From positions 23,034,040 through 23,098,039 of the forward strand of contig NC_045145.1 of NCBI RefSeq assembly GCF_008831285.2: a DNA stretch of 64,000 nt. The letters run 5' to 3'. The stretch is from Nymphaea colorata (taxonomy: Eukaryota > Streptophyta > Magnoliopsida > Nymphaeales > Nymphaeaceae). The notes below the pieces were generated by a model that made no database searches, was not told the DNA's origin, and saw only the letters and a program-made list of their open reading frames with translations. Of this stretch, positions 61,629 to 64,000 are shown in pieces (the stretch's first letter is position 1; each line of letters begins with the position of its first letter). Position numbers and translations under genes: made by a program.

Positions 61629-62500
61629 CTCGCTTCCAGATGGCCTTCCCCCTCCATGCTATGGACCTCTGGTCTTTTCCGTCTTCCTCCAGACTCGCAT
61701 TCTTTTCTCGCATCCTTGGTGATTATCGCATCCAGTTATCGCCATTCTGCGGCCGTGGCGTTTTCGTCTGTGGGGTTTCTCTCACTGGGTGGACTACACA
61801 ACTAACTGGATGGCTTTGGATGAAGTTTCATGGGACCTAACTTGGGTTCTTATCCAGTTGCTGCCCACCTCTGATGTCAGGGCTCTTCTCCCTATTCCTG
61901 TTTCTATAACTACTTGCTTGCGTTGGGTCTCAGTTGGCACGTTCGGTGGCTGCTTCCATATCCACTGCGGTGGACGTAAGATGTTTGGTTCCTTGAATAA
62001 ACATGGCTGCTTCCATTTTTATCATCCATTGAATCAATATGTTGTGCACTTTGAATCTCAATTTTCACAAATAGTATCTTCTGTTATGACAGACTAAGGC
62101 AGAAATAAAATTCTTGCATTTACTCATGTTGGTTCATTCTTTTCGGGATCAGAAAGGCCCTTTCAATTTTGTTTCAATGGCCTGTGTCATGCACCGAAAC
62201 AGAAGTACCTAATCGAGAATTTTCTACGAATTGATGCTGTGGTATGTAATCTTTCGAAGCTGGACATCCTTTTCCATACGAAATTTTATTGGAGGTCAGT
62301 TAAACGGACGCAATCAAAACGTCGTGGGACGGAGTGGAACGTCTTGTTCCATCCAACGCAAATGCAGTTTCTTTCGCTCCCATACTGGGATTTTTCTTCT
62401 TTTCAATAAAAAATGCCAAGAACAAGACGTCTTGCTCCTACCTTTCTAAACATGAGAAATCACACGTCGGCGTTCATAGGAGGTGCGTGGCAGCCAGTTA
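61336..62500. other. CPP1 3' flank, no further gene recognised
   Basis: A CT microsatellite lies at about 61592-61625. Overlapping open frames of up to 132 codons in 61.4-62.1 kb share the CT-repeat translation and have no domain. AATAAA at about 61995 and 62104 could serve CPP1 only if its 3' UTR is long. Confidence 0.35.
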
Positions 62501-62882
62501 ACCAACTCAAACCCTAGGGCCTGAAACCGAACCTAGTGGCTTGGTTAGGCTCGAATAGTTGGGTTACGGTCTGGTTTCTGCCTCTGGTAAACTGGTCTCT
62601 CTGGTCCACAGGCTGTTTCCAATCGTGAGCTATTTATTGAAGGTGTCGCAGACCCGAACACCGGTCCTCTTTCGTCGGCCATTTACAGGGTTGCGCGAGG
62701 ATTCTTTCTAGGGTTTTTAACCCCATCCCTTGCTGCTCTCTCACTCTCTGGGCTCCCTGGTGCTTGTTCGTAAATTGGGGCCTTGTTCCTGCCGAGAATT
62801 CAATTCAGGAGTCTCCTCCACTCTTTTATCTCCACTGGTAATGTCTCTCTCTCTCTCTAGCTCTCTCTATCTCTCTCTATCT

Positions 62883-62924
<42 letters not shown>

Positions 62925-64000
62925 CAATGTGCGAAGGAAACGAGAGAGAGAAGAACTTTTGTGATAGTTATGCGTTCAAATGAACTAGGGTGTGAACCTT
63001 CATCCTCTCTGCAGCTGGTTCGTCTTTTTGTTTCTCTATTTTGTTATTATTTTTTTCTGGCTTTCTTCTGCTTCATTTTTCTCATAGTCGGTGTGATCTG
63101 CGATTCTGGAAGCGGTCGTGCACATGTGTGCGTGCTCATCGTTTAGGATTTGGGTAGTTTGAGATCGTGACTTGCATTTCATCCAGCTGAAGCTGGTATT
63201 GCTTGTGGGTATTTTTCAAAATTTCTGCGGACTCATCGCGAAATCGCAGTGTTCTACTGTTTTTTGTGTTGGGCATGTTTAGCATTTGACGGTAAAGGCT
63301 CTCAGCATTTCCGAGCAGTGAATCTGCTCGCAATTTTGCATATTGGTAGGTTTTTATTGGGAGTGCATCCCATCTGATGATTTTCAAAATCAATACCTGA
63401 TGGAAATGGGGCTGCTTGCTACTTAAGTAACTGAAATTTAATTGACTTTTAACTGGGAAGGAGATTATTTGCACTGAATTGGTCGACGTAGTGTGGGAAC
63501 TGGGAAATTTGTCTTGAAATTCCAAATGCTGGTATTTGTTGCTGAATTCTCGTGTACAATTGTTATGATTTTTTTCTTTGAATCTTGTAGGTGCAAGAGA
63601 GGCATGGATTTGTGAGCTTTATTGGGAATCTCCCTCTCTTAATTGTTGGAGCCTAAACATTCGTTGTGTTTCTCGGCTGAAGGTCAGTTTTTTGCTGCTT
63701 CTTCCAGAATGTTTCTTCTCCGCTTCTTCATTGGAGCCTAGTTGACTAATTTACTGCTTCTTCCAGAATGTTTTTTCTCTAAAGGAAGTTGAACCGCTTT
63801 AGGTCAGACATCTTGTTTCATTTCCCATTGTCATCAAAATTCATCCATGTATGTGAAATAGGATCTTTCAAATCTTACTGGTCATAGGTATGATGCAACT
63901 TTGAGGCGTTCTTTCCATTCATTTATCCGAGAATTATACCCAAAAGTGTAGGTATAAAAGGGTTTCTACGTACTATCTTTTCGTACTTTTGGTATGCCAC
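62501..64000 (+). other. Probable promoter and 5' UTR of a gene running off the right edge
   Basis: A telo-box AAACCCTAG (62509-62517) and its inverse CTAGGGTTT (62708-62716) are typical of promoters of housekeeping and translation genes. A CT-rich leader follows (62840-62921). There is a plausible leader intron with donor GTAATG at 62838 and acceptor TTGTAG ending at 63590, then a second exon 63591-63682 ending AAG before GTCAGT. The only ATG in that exon opens a three-codon frame (MDL, then stop). No coding exon was recognised before the window ends. Confidence 0.35.

Noticed and set aside
61407..62097. Overlapping plus-strand frames of 98-132 codons after CPP1
   Set aside because: Part of each is the CT microsatellite read as Leu-Ser repeats; the rest has no recognisable domain and no shared frame across possible exons.

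Overview
The window is nuclear DNA of a flowering plant. It is AT-rich, its genes have plant-type GT-AG introns, and it carries hAT-type miniature elements, copia-type retroelement signatures, many CT/GA and TA microsatellites, and plant-only protein families. The species cannot be fixed from the sequence.

Layout. 1-4.8 kb: gene-poor, with two short hAT-like elements. 4.77-8.1 kb (- strand): a three-exon class I HD-Zip transcription factor of the HAT5/ATHB-1 type, with a candidate conserved-peptide uORF in its leader. 8.1-17.5 kb: non-coding, with two more hAT-like elements. 18.2-20.8 kb (- strand): a seven-exon gene for a protein of about 166 residues, which I assembled by hand and cannot name. 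21.4-24.7 kb: AT-rich repeats, a scrap of a membrane-protein gene and a duplicated piece of the 166-residue gene. 25.6-44.3 kb: a nested repeat region with no recognisable host gene. It holds two full copies and one truncated inverted copy of a 179-residue three-pass membrane protein gene, each followed by a short LTR-like segment and a copia-type primer binding site. It also holds a 1.27-kb element with 230-bp inverted arms, a pair of direct repeats of about 5 kb, and a 3.5-kb palindrome with a tandem-repeat core. 45.1-48.4 kb (- strand): a two-exon GH81 endo-beta-1,3-glucanase. 48.4-56 kb: non-coding, with a textbook hAT-like element at 51.0 kb. 56.1-61.3 kb (+ strand): a five-exon CPP1-like (CHAPERONE-LIKE PROTEIN OF POR1) chloroplast gene; its second intron holds a diverged pair of about 220-bp segments that look like structured RNA. 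62.5-64 kb: probably the untranslated 5' end of another + strand gene whose coding part lies outside.

The four host genes (transcription factor, unknown small protein, wall or defence glucanase, chloroplast chaperone-like protein) have no visible functional link. The most unusual part is the 25.6-44 kb composite of palindromes, direct repeats and copied membrane-protein genes.
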